Shown in pieces: positions 23,211 to 30,879 of a stretch of DNA of 38,429 bases; positions within the stretch are counted from its first letter, which is position 1; each line of letters opens with the position of its first letter. Made by a program: the position numbers and the translations under genes. The stretch comes from Kiritimatiellia bacterium (GTDB taxonomy: Bacteria > Verrucomicrobiota > Kiritimatiellia > RFP12 > UBA1067), in assembly GCA_017427485.1 (NCBI GenBank), contig JAFRSR010000112.1:1-38429 (forward strand). The letters are read 5' to 3'. The notes under the pieces were generated by a model. That model worked only from the letters and a program-made list of their open reading frames with translations, did no database searches and had not been told where the DNA came from.

Positions 23211-25114
23211 ATCACCTTGATGCTCGTCGTGGGCGAGAACTGGTTGAAGACCTGTTGAAGGTTCGTTCGCGCGGAATCATCGACAAAGGCGTCGTCGCGG
23301 AAGAACGCGATGCCCGGCTTGAGCTTCGCGATCTCGATGAAGAACTCCGTCGTCATCTTCGCCCTCGCATCAAGACATGCGGCCAGCGGCGCATTTTGGT
23401 AGGGCGCGCTCGCCGAGCGCGCCGCCTCCACGCCCACGAACAACATCTCATTCCCCGCCACCTTCGCCTTCACAATCGACTCCGAAAGCGGGATGTGCGT
23501 TTCAAGTAGCATCTGAAAGAGCAAGTCCTCTGCCGAACGATCAGAACGGACACGTTCAAAGTTGGCGAACTCCTGATTCGTCTCGCTCACCGTTGCGGAG
23601 GTATCTCGAAGGGATGAAGTGTCGAGCTTCAAAACGCGGAAGCCGATATCGAGGTTAGGGGCAGTTATCGCATTCTCCTCGGCAATCTTCGTTCCCGCGC
23701 GGCGGATGCGCTCCTTGCCGATTTCGCAGATGTTCTTGTATCCGGATGTCGATGCCTCGCTGTCTTCATCGCATGGCTCAGGCAACTGCACCATTATGAA
23801 CTTGCGGTGACCGCCGTCCTCTGCGTTCAACTGCACCACCGCATGGGCTGTCGTCGCTGAGCCAGAGAAGAAATCGAGGACAAGAGAATCTCTATTTGAT
23901 CCAAGTTGAAGAATTCGATAAAGGAGTTTAGTTGGTTTTGGATTTTCAAACAAATCAGAACTTCCAAACATCCCTTTCAATTCTTTTGCACTATCCTGAT
24001 TGTTTCCTACTTCTGCATGAGGCCACCAAGTCCAAGCCGTGCCTCCTGCTACTTCTGACAGAAAAATCTTTTTTCGTGGTCGTGCATTACCATCTGAACC
24101 AAACCAAATTCGATTGTCTTCAACTAGTGATAAAAAGGTTTTTTCTGCCATAGCCCAACACCTTCCAGCAGGCGGGCGCATTTTTGTTCCACCAGGAGTC
24201 GTTATTTCATAAAATTGGCTTTCTGTCGCATGTCCAGTTTGTCCCGTAACATCCACAGACGCCCAAACGCCTCTTGGATCGTTATCTGGATTCTGATATT
24301 GAGATTGGCGCTCTTGCGATAAAGGAATTAGATTTAAAGCTTCACTCCTAAGTGTTATCACTTTTGCATAAACAATAATATAATCATGCGCTGGTCCAAG
24401 ATTTGTCCTCGCATCTGGCGATGTTCTTTTTTGCCACACAATTTGCGCAACGAACTGGGGTTCACCAAACACCTCATCACATAGCTTCCGCAGATTCGTC
24501 ACTTCGTTATCGTCAATCGAGATGAAGATCACGCCGTCGTCGCGGAGGAGGTTTCGCGCCAGTTTAAGGCGCGGATACATCATCGAACACCAGTTGGAGT
24601 GATAACGCGCCTCGGCGGAGTCGTTGACCTCGAATCGGTTGCCGTCCTCGTCGAACGCGCCAGCATTGTCATCAAGCTCCTTCTGCGTGAGCGAGAAGCG
24701 GTCGCGATAGACGAAGTCATGCCCCGTGTTGTACGGCGGGTCGATGTAGATCATCTTCACCTTGCCCGCATAGCTCGTCTGGAGGAGCTTCAGCACTTCG
24801 AGGTTGTCGCCTTCGATGTAGAGGTTCTCCGAATCGAAGCCGCCGGGTGTTCCATCCCTGCCGACACTCTCCGCCGCGCAGGGGCGTAAGGTCTTTGTGG
24901 TTGCCGCGCTTGCCGCCGCCATTGCCGCACGTTTGCCGGGCCACGTGAACTGGTAGCGCTCCACGTTACCCTCGATAACCGTGGAGGACAGCAACTGGCG
25001 GAGCTTGTCGATGTCCACCTCTCCCTTCTGTCCCTCACATTCAGGAAACAAGGCGAGCAGCTTCTTCGCGTTCTCCTTCGCGAAATCGGGCGTCGAACAT
25101 TTAATTTTTTCCAT
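23207..25114 (-). CDS. mod: Type III DNA methyltransferase, Mod subunit
   Basis: 635 aa from MEKIKCSTPDFA with a very strong AGGAGGAG Shine-Dalgarno. Beta-class order: catalytic DPPYNTG (125-131; motif IV) comes first and the AdoMet motif DFFSGSATTAHAVVQLN (about 430) follows the target-recognition region. It methylates adenine in an asymmetric site and gives specificity to Res. The target-recognition segment (about residues 205-410, 23,880-24,500) is strikingly AT-rich against the GC-rich ends, a sign of domain exchange. A palindromic element (23398-23429) adds about ten residues near the C-terminus (EAARSASAPYQN). The spacer to the DUF4391 gene holds an antitoxin gene on the other strand. 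Confidence 0.93.
   Translation of the reverse strand: MEKIKCSTPDFAKENAKKLLALFPECEGQKGEVDIDKLRQLLSSTVIEGNVERYQFTWPGKRAAMAAASAATTKTLRPCAAESVGRDGTPGGFDSENLYIEGDNLEVLKLLQTSYAGKVKMIYIDPPYNTGHDFVYRDRFSLTQKELDDNAGAFDEDGNRFEVNDSAEARYHSNWCSMMYPRLKLARNLLRDDGVIFISIDDNEVTNLRKLCDEVFGEPQFVAQIVWQKRTSPDARTNLGPAHDYIIVYAKVITLRSEALNLIPLSQERQSQYQNPDNDPRGVWASVDVTGQTGHATESQFYEITTPGGTKMRPPAGRCWAMAEKTFLSLVEDNRIWFGSDGNARPRKKIFLSEVAGGTAWTWWPHAEVGNNQDSAKELKGMFGSSDLFENPKPTKLLYRILQLGSNRDSLVLDFFSGSATTAHAVVQLNAEDGGHRKFIMVQLPEPCDEDSEASTSGYKNICEIGKERIRRAGTKIAEENAITAPNLDIGFRVLKLDTSSLRDTSATVSETNQEFANFERVRSDRSAEDLLFQMLLETHIPLSESIVKAKVAGNEMLFVGVEAARSASAPYQNAPLAACLDARAKMTTEFFIEIAKLKPGIAFFRDDAFVDDSARTNLQQVFNQFSPTTSIKVI
23398..23429. 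repeat. GGTAG-type palindromic element in mod
   Basis: GGTAG, then GGCGCGCTC / GAGCGCGCC with loop GCC, then GCCTCC. Same design as 34151-34176 and 36982-37011. Confidence 0.85.
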
Positions 25115-25126
25115 TACTCCTCCTAA

Positions 25127-25155
25127 TTGACATGCAAGTGCGTTTCTGATACAAT
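25127..25155 (+). promoter_or_regulatory. Promoter of the RelB-like antitoxin gene
   Basis: TTGACA at 25127-25132, 17-nt spacer, TACAAT at 25150-25155. The start is predicted near 25162, followed by AAAGGA before the ATG at 25187. The -35 sits just behind the Shine-Dalgarno of mod on the opposite strand. Confidence 0.75.
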
Positions 25156-25186
25156 ACAATCGTTTTGAACTACAAAGGACTGCAAA

Positions 25187-25450
25187 ATGGCAACATCAAC
25201 ACTACAAATCCGCGTGGACTCCAAGCTTCGCCGAGAGGCCGACGAACTTTTTGCCGGTGCTGGGCTTGACCTGTCAAGTGCCGTACGCCTCTTTCTACGC
25301 CAGTCGGTTATTCGCCGTCGGCTGCCGTTTGAGGTCGTATCCGAAAACCCCGATCCATTCTGGTCTGAAGCAAACCAACGCGTACTTCGCGAATCAATCG
25401 CATCCTTTGAACGTGGCGACGGACAGCGCCATGACAAGAAAGAAAAGTAA
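25187..25450 (+). CDS. Orphan RelB/DinJ-family antitoxin
   Basis: 87 aa. The N-terminal ribbon-helix-helix, STLQIRVDSKLRREADELFA, then GLDLSSAVRLFLRQSV, is typical of DinJ/RelB antitoxins. The IRRRLPFEV stretch follows, and the C-terminus is polar. DinJ-type genes normally lie directly before a YafQ/RelE-type toxin; here only 46 nt remain before the 3' end of the DUF4391 gene and no toxin frame exists, so it is orphan. It has its own good promoter and Shine-Dalgarno. It may repress mod or its own transcription through the RHH domain; that is inference from position. Confidence 0.82.
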   Translation: MATSTLQIRVDSKLRREADELFAGAGLDLSSAVRLFLRQSVIRRRLPFEVVSENPDPFWSEANQRVLRESIASFERGDGQRHDKKEK

Positions 25451-25496
25451 GTTGAAGCGGCACTCAAAAACTGTTTATTGTCCAGTGCGCAACACA

Positions 25497-26171
25497 TTAC
25501 GAATAACGCTCCTGTTCTCTCCGGTTCGGCATCCTGCATAATGCCGCTTCTCGCTCAATCTCCCTCCGCTCTTTCGCGAGTGCATACGTCCGGTCGAGCT
25601 GCACTTCCTTTGAAATCTTCTTCTCAATGTCCGCGAGCTCGGCGTTCAGCGATTCAAGGCGGTAGTGCCGTGCGTCGAGGTCGCGCAGCGATTCGTCTGG
25701 AGATGTCGTCATGCCGCAGACCGCTGCCGCGAAACGCTTGTAGAACGACTCCAGCGTGGTAAGGCCCTGCGGCAGGGGCAGGTCGGTCTCGTCCGTGTGG
25801 AACAGCCGGAACACTTCGCTGTCGCCATGCACCACGCCGCCGGATGACTTGAGGTTGAATGCGATCTTGAACGCACGCCCCTCTTCGTCGAACACGCGGA
25901 AGATGAGCGGACTCGGTATGATCTTGTCGAGGGCGGAAATGACGGCGGCGAGCGAGCGCAGCCCGGAGCATTTGTCCTTCAGGGCAAGATCCATCACCTC
26001 GATTTCCTTGACGGAATCCGTCGCGGCAAGCTGCATCGTCTCGGGACTCAGCTTGTGCGCCCAGACGAGCGACTTGATGAAGTCGCCGTAGCGCGGCGCG
26101 ATTCCCTGCCGCCTCAACGTGGCGAAAGGAATCTTCTTGCCGTAAGCGGCGCTCTGGGGGAATCCCGTCAA
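25497..26171 (-). CDS. DUF4391 family protein
   Basis: 224 aa. It fits DUF4391: YGKKIPFATL at the start, then DFIKSLVWAHKLSPETMQLA, VKEIEVMDLALKD, and a central beta-rich part (DKIIPSPLIFRVFDEEGRAFKIAFN, residues about 84-108). The C-terminal third is a coiled-coil-like helix (LESLNAELADIEKKISKEVQ). No catalytic motif is visible. DUF4391 genes are usually found next to SNF2-type helicases and type III restriction genes, as here, so a structural or adaptor role in that complex is plausible. The ATG overlaps the helicase stop as ATGA. Confidence 0.82.
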   Translation of the reverse strand: MTGFPQSAAYGKKIPFATLRRQGIAPRYGDFIKSLVWAHKLSPETMQLAATDSVKEIEVMDLALKDKCSGLRSLAAVISALDKIIPSPLIFRVFDEEGRAFKIAFNLKSSGGVVHGDSEVFRLFHTDETDLPLPQGLTTLESFYKRFAAAVCGMTTSPDESLRDLDARHYRLESLNAELADIEKKISKEVQLDRTYALAKERREIEREAALCRMPNRREQERYS

Positions 26172-29100
26172 GCCACGGCCTCCTTCACCACGAAGAACGC
26201 CACGAGCTCGAATGCGTCGATGTGCGAACAGTCGCCTTGCAGCGCGGTCGTTTCAGTTGAGTTGAAAAGCGATTCGACGTCGCCCTCGGCCTTCTGTTCG
26301 GAAATGGCGTCGATTGCCTTTGAGAGGAGCGCGGAGTAGGCGTCCATCTTGAACCCGTCCTTCGTCTCCTTGTTGAACGCCTTGCACAGGGCGGCGAGCG
26401 GTTCGCTCTTGCCCTCGCATCCCTTGCGCAGAAGCTCGACGATCTGCTTGCCCTGCGTGGAGTCCTTAATGACCGATCCGTCCGCCGCGAGATACACGGC
26501 GTAGAACGGGTGAAAGTAGTTCGCCTCGTTTCTGAGTTTCTCGTCGCGGTTGCGCAGGAAGAACACGACGCCCGGTACAAGCCCCTCGTCCGGCTTCGCC
26601 TCGATGACGGCGTTGATCCCCGGCGGCACGCTGGAGAGGCCGGGATGCTCCTCCAGGTACTTCTTGAGCGCCAGCGCGTATTCGTTGAGGCCGAGGTCTG
26701 TTATCGAGACGCCCGTCTTGAGCGACTCCATATCGACGATCTCGCCGTTCATCATCCGCGAGAGCGGCTCGTCGCGGAAGCCCACGTCGTCGCCCTCGGC
26801 GAGCGGGTTGTCGTGGCCGGTTCCCGCGATGTTCACAGCCTGCATCCTGTTCTTCACGCGGTCGGTGAGGTCGATGTATTCATTGAGGTCGATGTCCGGC
26901 CAGAAATTGATGAGCTTGACGGACGCGTTCTGGGACCCGATGCGATCCACGCGCCCGAAGCGCTGGATAATGCGGACAGGATTCCAATGGATGTCGTAGT
27001 TGACCACGCAGTCGCAGTCCTGCAGGTTCTGTCCTTCCGAAATGCAGTCCGTGCCGAAAAGGACGTCGATGTGTCCGGCGGGCGTATCGAAATCTGGCCG
27101 TTCCTTCGACACAGGCGAGAAGCGCGACAGAACCTCTTGGAAGTCGGGTGAGTCGAGCTTGACGGTCGCCCTCGGCGTGTCCTTGCCCGTCACGATGCCG
27201 CAGTCGACGTCGAGCTCGCGCTTCAGCACGGGCGCAAGCTCGTGGTAGAGATAGGCGGCGGTGTCTGCGAATGCGGAGAAGACGAGCAGTTTCCTGTTGC
27301 CCTCGTTAAACGGGGCGTCCACCTTCGCGGCGATGATCTCCTTCAGGCGTTTCAGCTTCGCGTCGTGCGCGGGGTCGATGGGTCCGATCTTAGAGAGGAT
27401 GTCCTTGAATGCCGCGATGTCCGCCTTGAGGTCGCGCTTGTAAGATTCCACGTCGAGGTCTTTCACGTCGATGGAGTGCTTGCCGACGGCGAGCGCGGAG
27501 ATTTCGTCCGCATCGTCCATTCCCTCCGCCTCTTCGCCGCCACCGCCGAAGTCGATGCTGCCGCCGGATTCCAGCACGCGCAGGAGCGATTCGTTCTTTG
27601 CGAGTATGCCGGTGAGCGTCTTGCGGAAGGAGTAAACGGAGCTTTCAAGGCGTTTCAGCACGTTGATGACCATGAGGTTCTTGAGCGTGTACTCGCGTCC
27701 CTCCTGGTGGATCGTACCGCCGCGCCGCGTGTGCGTCGCCGTGAGGTCGTCGTAGTGCTGCTTGCGGCTGGGCAGAATGTACATCGTCGGCGTATAGACG
27801 CAGAACGACCGGGCGATAAGCGCGTCGTTGAGTTCCTTGATCTTGACCGCGTCCGGATCGGTCGAGATCGGGCATTGCTCGCTCTGCGCGGGGCGATGCT
27901 CCGGGAACTTGCCGATGGCAGACGTGTTGTAGAAGCGTTCGATGTGCTTGCGCGAGCGGGCGATCGTCACGGCGTCGAGGAGTTCGAGGAAGTCCGACGG
28001 CAGCACCTTGAAAAGAGCCTCCGCCGTTCGGGGGCCGGACTCGTCGTCCGTCCAGGCGTCGAACGCGCGCTCCGCGTCGCGGAAGATGGCCTCCACGGTG
28101 CGCGAACCCGCGCCCAGCGTCCTGTTCATCTCGTCCGCTCCGCCGCCGTAGGCGAGGCGGAGCTGGTTGCGGAGGTCGTTGAAGCGGTTGTTCACGGGCG
28201 TAGCGGAGAGCATCAGCACCTTCGTCTTCACGCCCTCTCGCATCACCTTGCGCATGAGCGTCTGGTAGCGCGTCTCCTTGTCGAGGTAGTCGCCCTTGTC
28301 GTTGCGGAAGTTGTGCGACTCGTCGATCACCACGAGGTCGTAGCCGCCCCAGTTCACCTTGGCGAGGTCGAGTCCATTCGACTGTCCGCGTTCGCGTTGG
28401 ATGTCCGTGTGGCACAGGACGTCGTAGCGCAGCTTCTCGGCGGCGAACGGGTTGTTGCGGTACATCGGCTTGTTGTACACGTTCCAGTTCGACTCCAGTT
28501 TTTTCGGGCAGAGGACGAGGACGTTCTTGTTGCGGAGTTCGTAGTAGCGGATCACGGCGAGAGCGGTGAATGTCTTTCCGAGTCCGACGGAATCTGCGAG
28601 GATGCAGCCGGAATACTTCTCCAGCTTGTTGATGATGGCGATTGCCGCATCGTGCTGGAAGTCAAAGAGCTTCTTCCAAACGAGCGTGTCCTCGTAGCCG
28701 ACGGCGGCGTTCGGCATCGTGTCCTCGTCAAAGTCCTTCAGCGCCTCCTCGAAGAGGTATTTGAGAACGAGGAAGTACACAAGCTCCGGCTCGTTGTCGC
28801 GATAGACGGTGGAGATGTGTTCCGCAAGCTGATCCGTCACGTCGCGCAGGCCGCCGCCCGCCCACACCTCGCCGAAGCGCGTCCTGAACGGCGCGGCGTA
28901 AGCGCCGCCCATGCGGGTGGAGATGGCCGAGGAATACTGCCCGTGCTCGTAGCCGAGCGTGTCCGCCGTGAAGCCGCTGAACGGAAGATAGACGACGCTG
29001 CCAGCCTCCGTCTCGACGATGAACATATCCTGAATCTGCCCGAACTCCGCGACGGAGGCAAACTTGACGTTGCCTTTCCTGATCCATTCTCCGCACCGCT

Positions 29101-29458
29101 TGGCTACAGCTTTCTGCATGAGGCGGTTGCGGAGACGGATTTCGTACTCCGTTCCGAGGAGGCTTGCCTCACCCACACCGGGAATAAAGAACTCGCGCCG
29201 CTCCTTCTTGATCTTCTCCTTGACCGCTTCCTGCGGCACGAACGTCGGCGCGGTGAAGATGAAGCGGACGGCCTTGACCCTCTCCAGCTCGTCGGCGAGA
29301 TGCTCGAATGCGGAGAGCGAGAACCCGCTGGAAGCGACATAGACTGTCGAATCAGGCCCAAGGGAACTGGCAATATCGTCTCCCAACCGACAACTCACGT
29401 TGTCGATTGTCTTGGGAGTCTCCGTTCCCGCGAAATCCTGTTGTGTGTTTATCGTCAT
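26168..29458 (-). CDS. PLD-like / SNF2 helicase, putative defence component
   Basis: 1,096 aa. The N-terminal ~200 residues resemble the PLD-like domain that precedes SNF2 helicases in such loci (VYVASSGFSLSAFEHLADEL; MFIVETEAGSVVYLPFSGFT), but no clear HKD motif is present. SF2/SNF2 motifs: DSVGLGKTFTAL (290-297), DLVVIDESHNFRN (DESH at 379-382), LMLSATPVNNRFNDLRNQ, FGTDCISEGQNLQDCD and IIQRFGRVDRIGS. An insert of about 100 residues and a Glu/Gly-rich loop (GGGGEEAEGMDD) lie between the lobes. It probably remodels or translocates on DNA together with the DUF4391 protein. It is the first gene of the restriction operon. The ribosome-binding site is weak (GGCGGAC). Confidence 0.85.
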   Translation of the reverse strand: MTINTQQDFAGTETPKTIDNVSCRLGDDIASSLGPDSTVYVASSGFSLSAFEHLADELERVKAVRFIFTAPTFVPQEAVKEKIKKERREFFIPGVGEASLLGTEYEIRLRNRLMQKAVAKRCGEWIRKGNVKFASVAEFGQIQDMFIVETEAGSVVYLPFSGFTADTLGYEHGQYSSAISTRMGGAYAAPFRTRFGEVWAGGGLRDVTDQLAEHISTVYRDNEPELVYFLVLKYLFEEALKDFDEDTMPNAAVGYEDTLVWKKLFDFQHDAAIAIINKLEKYSGCILADSVGLGKTFTALAVIRYYELRNKNVLVLCPKKLESNWNVYNKPMYRNNPFAAEKLRYDVLCHTDIQRERGQSNGLDLAKVNWGGYDLVVIDESHNFRNDKGDYLDKETRYQTLMRKVMREGVKTKVLMLSATPVNNRFNDLRNQLRLAYGGGADEMNRTLGAGSRTVEAIFRDAERAFDAWTDDESGPRTAEALFKVLPSDFLELLDAVTIARSRKHIERFYNTSAIGKFPEHRPAQSEQCPISTDPDAVKIKELNDALIARSFCVYTPTMYILPSRKQHYDDLTATHTRRGGTIHQEGREYTLKNLMVINVLKRLESSVYSFRKTLTGILAKNESLLRVLESGGSIDFGGGGEEAEGMDDADEISALAVGKHSIDVKDLDVESYKRDLKADIAAFKDILSKIGPIDPAHDAKLKRLKEIIAAKVDAPFNEGNRKLLVFSAFADTAAYLYHELAPVLKRELDVDCGIVTGKDTPRATVKLDSPDFQEVLSRFSPVSKERPDFDTPAGHIDVLFGTDCISEGQNLQDCDCVVNYDIHWNPVRIIQRFGRVDRIGSQNASVKLINFWPDIDLNEYIDLTDRVKNRMQAVNIAGTGHDNPLAEGDDVGFRDEPLSRMMNGEIVDMESLKTGVSITDLGLNEYALALKKYLEEHPGLSSVPPGINAVIEAKPDEGLVPGVVFFLRNRDEKLRNEANYFHPFYAVYLAADGSVIKDSTQGKQIVELLRKGCEGKSEPLAALCKAFNKETKDGFKMDAYSALLSKAIDAISEQKAEGDVESLFNSTETTALQGDCSHIDAFELVAFFVVKEAVA

Positions 29459-29488
29459 CGTCCGCCGCGCGCTTCCGCGAACGGACCG

Positions 29489-29502
29489 ATGGATTGATCC
29501 AT
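29489..29502. promoter_or_regulatory. Possible operator upstream of the helicase gene
   Basis: ATGGAT-TG-ATCCAT, a perfect inverted repeat, 31 nt before the helicase ATG, with a third half-site ATGGAT at 29506-29511. It could be a regulator binding site for the defence operon. Confidence 0.35.
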
Positions 29503-29580
29503 CAAATGGATTAGGGGAAATTAAAGGGCAACGCCCATACGCCCCGATCCATACTCTGTTGAGGCACCTTCCGAGCGCCT

Positions 29581-29650
29581 AGGAGGAATTGAACCAAGAT
29601 CGCAGAACGCGCCCATACGGACGCGTATCCACTCACTTGGCCATCCTCCT
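29581..29650 (-). pseudogene. tRNA-like hairpin, possible decayed tRNA
   Basis: Minus-strand arms AGGAGGA (29650-29644) and TCCTCCT (29587-29581) pair over 7 bp, the length of a tRNA acceptor stem. Inside are TGGCCAAGTGAGTGG (D-arm/A-box-like), a central hairpin ACGCGTCC/GGGCGCGT, and GGTTCAATTCC (T-loop/B-box-like). The T stem is missing its 3' strand and no CCA or normal anticodon loop is seen, so this is at best a remnant or a chance fold. Confidence 0.3.
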
Positions 29651-29868
29651 GTTTGAAAGTTCGGAAGGTTTTCAACAGATCGCCAGTTTGCAGTTACGCA
29701 AATTAGGTCGCGCCGGGGTGGAAGAGGATGTCGCGGTTTGGTGGCCGTTGACGCTCCGAATCAGTTCCGAACGCTATGTCGTTCGCCCCAGGCAAAGACG
29801 GCGAGAGCACCGATTCCCCGAAGCGGCTTGAAGTATACCAAAATCCCCGCCGTTGGGGTAGCGGGAAA

Positions 29869-29940
29869 ATGTTGCCAATGTGGAAGTGTTACCAGTTCCA
29901 GTGTTGCCAATTATCAATTGGGCCGCGACAAGCGCGGCCC
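29869..29940. repeat. TTGCCAATGT-type repeat island with GGGCCGCG palindrome
   Basis: 29869-29922 belongs to the same family as 30782-30870 and 32446-32535 (GTTGCCAATGTGGAA, then CCAATT units). It runs straight into a palindrome at 29920-29940: GGGCCGCG / CGCGGCCC around ACAAG, whose core matches 11132-11150 in the sigma factor gene. Confidence 0.8.
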
Positions 29941-30057
29941 TTGGAGGTGAGACGGTATTCTTGCGTGGGCGAGGACCGGCGTGTTCAAGACATGCTTCGC
30001 AATCGCCATGTAGCCGCTCAGCTGTCCGAGATCGGCAGGTTCGTACTTGCCGGTCAT
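29914..30057 (-). pseudogene. Remnant of a YhcG/DUF1016-like nuclease
   Basis: A 47-codon frame, MTGKYEPADLGQLSGYMAIA then KHVLNTP. KYEPADLGQLSGYM resembles the strand-helix after the catalytic Lys of PD-(D/E)XK YhcG (DUF1016) proteins, where an ELK-type motif normally comes just before. The frame then enters the palindrome and repeat island (GPRLSRPN) and stops, so the rest of the protein is lost. The ATG overlaps the stop of the upstream remnant as ATGA and has AAGGA before it. It could be expressed as a short peptide, but I read it as debris. Confidence 0.5.
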
Positions 30058-30781
30058 TTGTGCGTTCCTTGCTGCGCCAGCATCTGACGGCCTTTTTCGG
30101 TTAGGCGGTATTTCTGCAAGCGGCTACGAACGTTATCTGGGATCGTATATTCAATCAACCCGTCTTCCAGCAACGTATCAAGTGCCATTTTCAGTGACCG
30201 TGCCATCCTTGTCACGCCTATTGTCTTGGCAATGTCAGCCCTCCCAAGCGGGCCATCCTTGAGAATTAGGAATATACGCCCGGCTGTATTACCCGGGACA
30301 TTTTGATAAGCCACATCATAAGCCACTTGATAAGCCACTGGGCTACTTGACTGGGCCACTACAGACTCTGCCGTGTTCCCGACTCCACCCGTGACTTGTC
30401 CCTGACTGGGCCTCGACTCCATCCACGACTCCACCCGTGCGTGGAGTCAACCTTGCCTTATTAACTGCCGATTCCGTCGTTTTCCGCCAGATAATTGTGT
30501 GGAAAATGGCGGAATCCGGTTTGTATTGCGGTGTTGCAAGTCCCTGGGCTTCGCATTTCTCGATGATGAACTCGGTGCCGTGGCCGGAACGCTCGACATA
30601 ACCGGCCCAGTCAAGTGCCTTGGCAATCACCTTGTTGCGGGCAACTGACTCATGCGTTGTCAGCAATGTCGCCGCCGTGCGCGCGTCCAGCGCCACGACG
30701 ACGCCCGAAACCACGTTTCCCGCATGGTTCGTGTAGGCGGGCTCCGCAAACGCGCAAGTAGAGAAACACACGCCAATGAAG
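30054..30781 (-). pseudogene. Frameshifted C-terminal remnant of an AlbA_2 / RecG-C-like regulator
   Basis: Two overlapping frames on the minus strand fit one protein family. The upstream frame (to about 30440) has ARNKVIAKALDWAGYVERSG and HGTEFIIEKCEAQGLATPQY, the HATPase-like C-terminal part of AlbA_2 / RecG-C-type ATP-binding proteins. The downstream frame (from about 30434 to 30054) has RADIAKTIGVTRMARSLKMA and LIEYTIPDNVRSRLQKYRLT, the winged helix that normally ends the same protein. A shift near 30,430-30,440 is needed to join them. The N-terminal AlbA_2 domain is missing; the frame begins at a repeat island. A sequencing error could explain the shift but not the missing N-terminus. 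Confidence 0.7.
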
Positions 30782-30870
30782 AATGTTGCCAATGTGGAAA
30801 TGTTGCCAATGCCAATATTCAATGCCAATTGGGAATTGGAATTGGAAACTGGCAACACTGGCAACATTGG
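30782..30870. repeat. TTGCCAATGT-type repeat island, copy 2
   Basis: 89 nt: AATGTTGCCAATGTGGAAAT, then CCAATATT and TTGGAAT units, ending in CTGGCAACA twice and TTGG. The two ends are inverse (AATGTTGCCA against TGGCAACATT), so the island can fold on itself. It lies between the DUF234 ATPase stop and the AlbA_2 remnant. Confidence 0.8.
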
Positions 30871-30879
30871 AGGCCCGCC

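Larger units (their letters stand above)
29459..30053. other. Intergenic region upstream of the defence operon
   Basis: About 600 nt with no intact gene. From left to right it holds a palindrome near the helicase start (29489-29502), a tRNA-like fold (29581-29650), an unassigned stretch (29651-29868), a repeat island and palindrome (29869-29940), and the YhcG-like remnant that ends at 29914. I see no convincing promoter for the helicase gene. Confidence 0.6.

Noticed and set aside
18520..29458. BREX or DISARM system
   Set aside because: No PglX, PglZ, BrxC, DrmA, DrmB or DrmC counterpart is seen; the gene set is type III restriction plus helicase and DUF4391.
27242..29497. Plus-strand frame of 751 codons
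   Set aside because: Antisense to the SNF2 helicase, whose motifs are complete on the minus strand.
29589..29831. Small plus-strand gene in the intergenic region
   Set aside because: No ribosome-binding site, no recognisable domain, and it overlaps the tRNA-like fold.
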